Below, piece by piece: positions 16,268-17,315 of a DNA stretch of 17,315 bases. The position numbers and the translations under genes are program-made. A model generated the notes under the pieces. It did not search any database, had not been told where the DNA came from, and saw only the letters and a program-made list of their open reading frames with translations. Source of the stretch: Letharia columbiana (taxonomy: Eukaryota > Ascomycota > Lecanoromycetes > Lecanorales > Parmeliaceae); NCBI RefSeq assembly GCF_014066305.1, contig NW_023501194.1, positions 1 through 17,315 on the forward strand, written 5' to 3'. Position 1 is the first letter of the stretch; every line of letters starts with the position of its first letter.

Positions 16268-17315
16268 ACTATTAAATAAGCTTCTTTAATAAATTTATAA
16301 TAGATTCGCTTAGTTATTATCTAAGAAAATCGTATAATCTTTCTTATATCTAATTCTTTTTACTCTAAATTTTTATATAACTATATCTTATTTATCGATA
16401 AAGAAAGTATATAGACGTAAGCTATTTAATCTCTTTCTTATTAGTTATATAAGACGCGGTTTTAGATATTATATAATAAGAAGATAGCGAGTAATTTATA
16501 AAGTATTTATAAAGTAGCGTTATATAAAGCCGCGACTCTTTATATCTAAATTAAATTAGACGAGTTATATTCTTTCTTAATATAACGACGCTCGATAGCG
16601 AGTCTTTACTTATATAAATTCTAAGAGTTTTTAGTATATTCTTTAACTTATCTCTTATAATCCTATATTTTATAATAACTTCTCTTATTAATAAGCTTTA
16701 ATTAAGATATAACTTAAGATTATATTATAAAAGCTAGAATATAATAAAAGTATAAATAGTTATCGTCTCTTAGTTAGTTAATAAAGCGTCTTAAAGAGAT
16801 ATATAAATAATTATATAAGACGAGTTATAATAGCTCTATTTTAGCTATAAGAATAGTATATTTAATAGCTCTCTAAGATAGAGCGATAATATAAGAATAT
16901 AATAAATAATAATAGAAAAGACTTTCTCGAAGTAATAGAAAAGGCGGATAGAATAGATATCGTGCTATTATATAAATCTAAAGACGTATTTAATAATAAA
17001 AATTTCTTTAATAAAAAGAAGAGATATATTATCGATCTTTACGATATATATAACTCGTCGAAGAGATTTATCTATATACTTATTAACTTTTTAAATATTA
17101 CTTATAATATAAGAGTATAAGATTATACTCGACTATATTAGAATTTAAAAGCTTACTTCTTAGCGAAATAGTATATATTTATTAATAATATATACTCTAG
17201 TATAGAGTACTTAGTTTCGCTATATAAAGCTTTATATACGAGATAAAGAAGAATTTAAATATTTAATAGACGACTTTTTAGTATAAGAATCGATATCGAA
17301 TATATATTCGATATT
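16268..17315. repeat. AT-rich tract with complete RIP (CpA to TpA) signature, continues past window
   Basis: From 16269 to the window end (1047 bases) I find no CpA dinucleotide and a single TpG (16963-16964), by reading every line and line boundary. TpA is very abundant. CpG is retained (14 in 16321-16620 alone). Plain AT-richness would not spare CpG while removing CpA/TpG. This is the expected end state of repeat-induced point mutation acting on CpA on both strands of a duplicated element. The left edge is abrupt: CpA and TpG are frequent up to 16268. Confidence 0.93.
16743..17315 (+). mobile_element. RIP-erased PIF/Harbinger-type DDE transposase fragment
   Basis: One plus-strand frame (codons starting at multiples of 3) can be read through scattered TAA/TAG stops. 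It shows, in order, NNYIRRVIIALF, KDFLEVIEKADRIDIVLLYK, KDVFNNKNFFNKKKRY followed by IIDLYDIYNSSKRFIYIL, then NITYNIRV and EYLVSLYKALYTR. It ends with FNRRLFSIRIDIEYIFDI at the window edge. This is the layout of fungal DDE_Tnp_4 (HARBI1/PIF-like) transposases. The HTH-to-catalytic linker carries RRVIxAL. Next is a beta segment that in active copies reads KRYxIDLxxVCD. Last is a C-terminal FNRRLSSxRxxxEHxFG block with the catalytic Glu. The second catalytic Asp position appears changed to Asn, as expected from TpG to TpA. The element is inactive and truncated by the window end; its start is not resolved. Confidence 0.72.

Noticed and set aside
16268..17315. Possible centromeric, mitochondrial or other naturally AT-rich DNA
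   Set aside because: Retained CpG with absent CpA/TpG and a readable transposase frame fit RIP far better.

Overview
The window looks like chromosomal DNA of a filamentous ascomycete (Pezizomycotina). The genes are interrupted by short GT-AG introns of 46-72 bases (one of 176) with CTGAC/CTGAT-like branch points. The proteins match familiar fungal families, and the right end is an AT-rich block with an extreme RIP (repeat-induced point mutation) signature. There is no sign of operons, bacterial signals or CRISPR.

Left part (1-3460). The window opens inside the 3' end of a fungal-specific protein of unknown function (to 499). A gene-poor stretch follows. At 3123-1464 on the minus strand is a decayed DHA2-type (14-TM) MFS drug:H+ antiporter. 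I can follow its frame through two in-frame TAG codons at expected Trp positions, a one-base frameshift, two altered splice donors and a 21-bp internal duplication; its N-terminal exon is not recognisable.

Central housekeeping block (3674-11322). LTV1 (40S ribosome assembly/export, +) starts in a 20-nt first exon. Adenosine kinase (+, six exons, one of only 16 nt) comes next. An EST1/SMG7-like protein (-, six exons) is convergent with adenosine kinase. A ZNF511-like C2H2 zinc-finger protein (+) is divergent from the EST1/SMG7-like gene. All four models were built by splicing conserved protein segments across consensus introns, and all junctions keep frame.

Right part (11323-17315). About 2.3 kb has no gene I can support. 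It is followed by a stretch (about 13490-14315) with coding-like but stop-interrupted frames of unknown identity. An intact single-exon phosphopantothenoylcysteine decarboxylase (CoA synthesis) lies on the minus strand at 14925-15605. After a 660-base spacer the composition changes abruptly near 16268. From there to the window end CpA is absent and TpG occurs once, while CpG persists. Within this tract I can still read a stop-riddled PIF/Harbinger-type DDE transposase on the plus strand that runs off the window.

The housekeeping genes are unrelated in pathway (ribosome assembly, purine salvage, RNA surveillance/telomere, CoA) and look individually transcribed. The most interesting material is the RIP-erased transposon, the MFS pseudogene, and a recurrent splice-acceptor arrangement in LTV1 and adenosine kinase where the first AG after the predicted branch point must be skipped. 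I do not see a clearly new multi-gene system.
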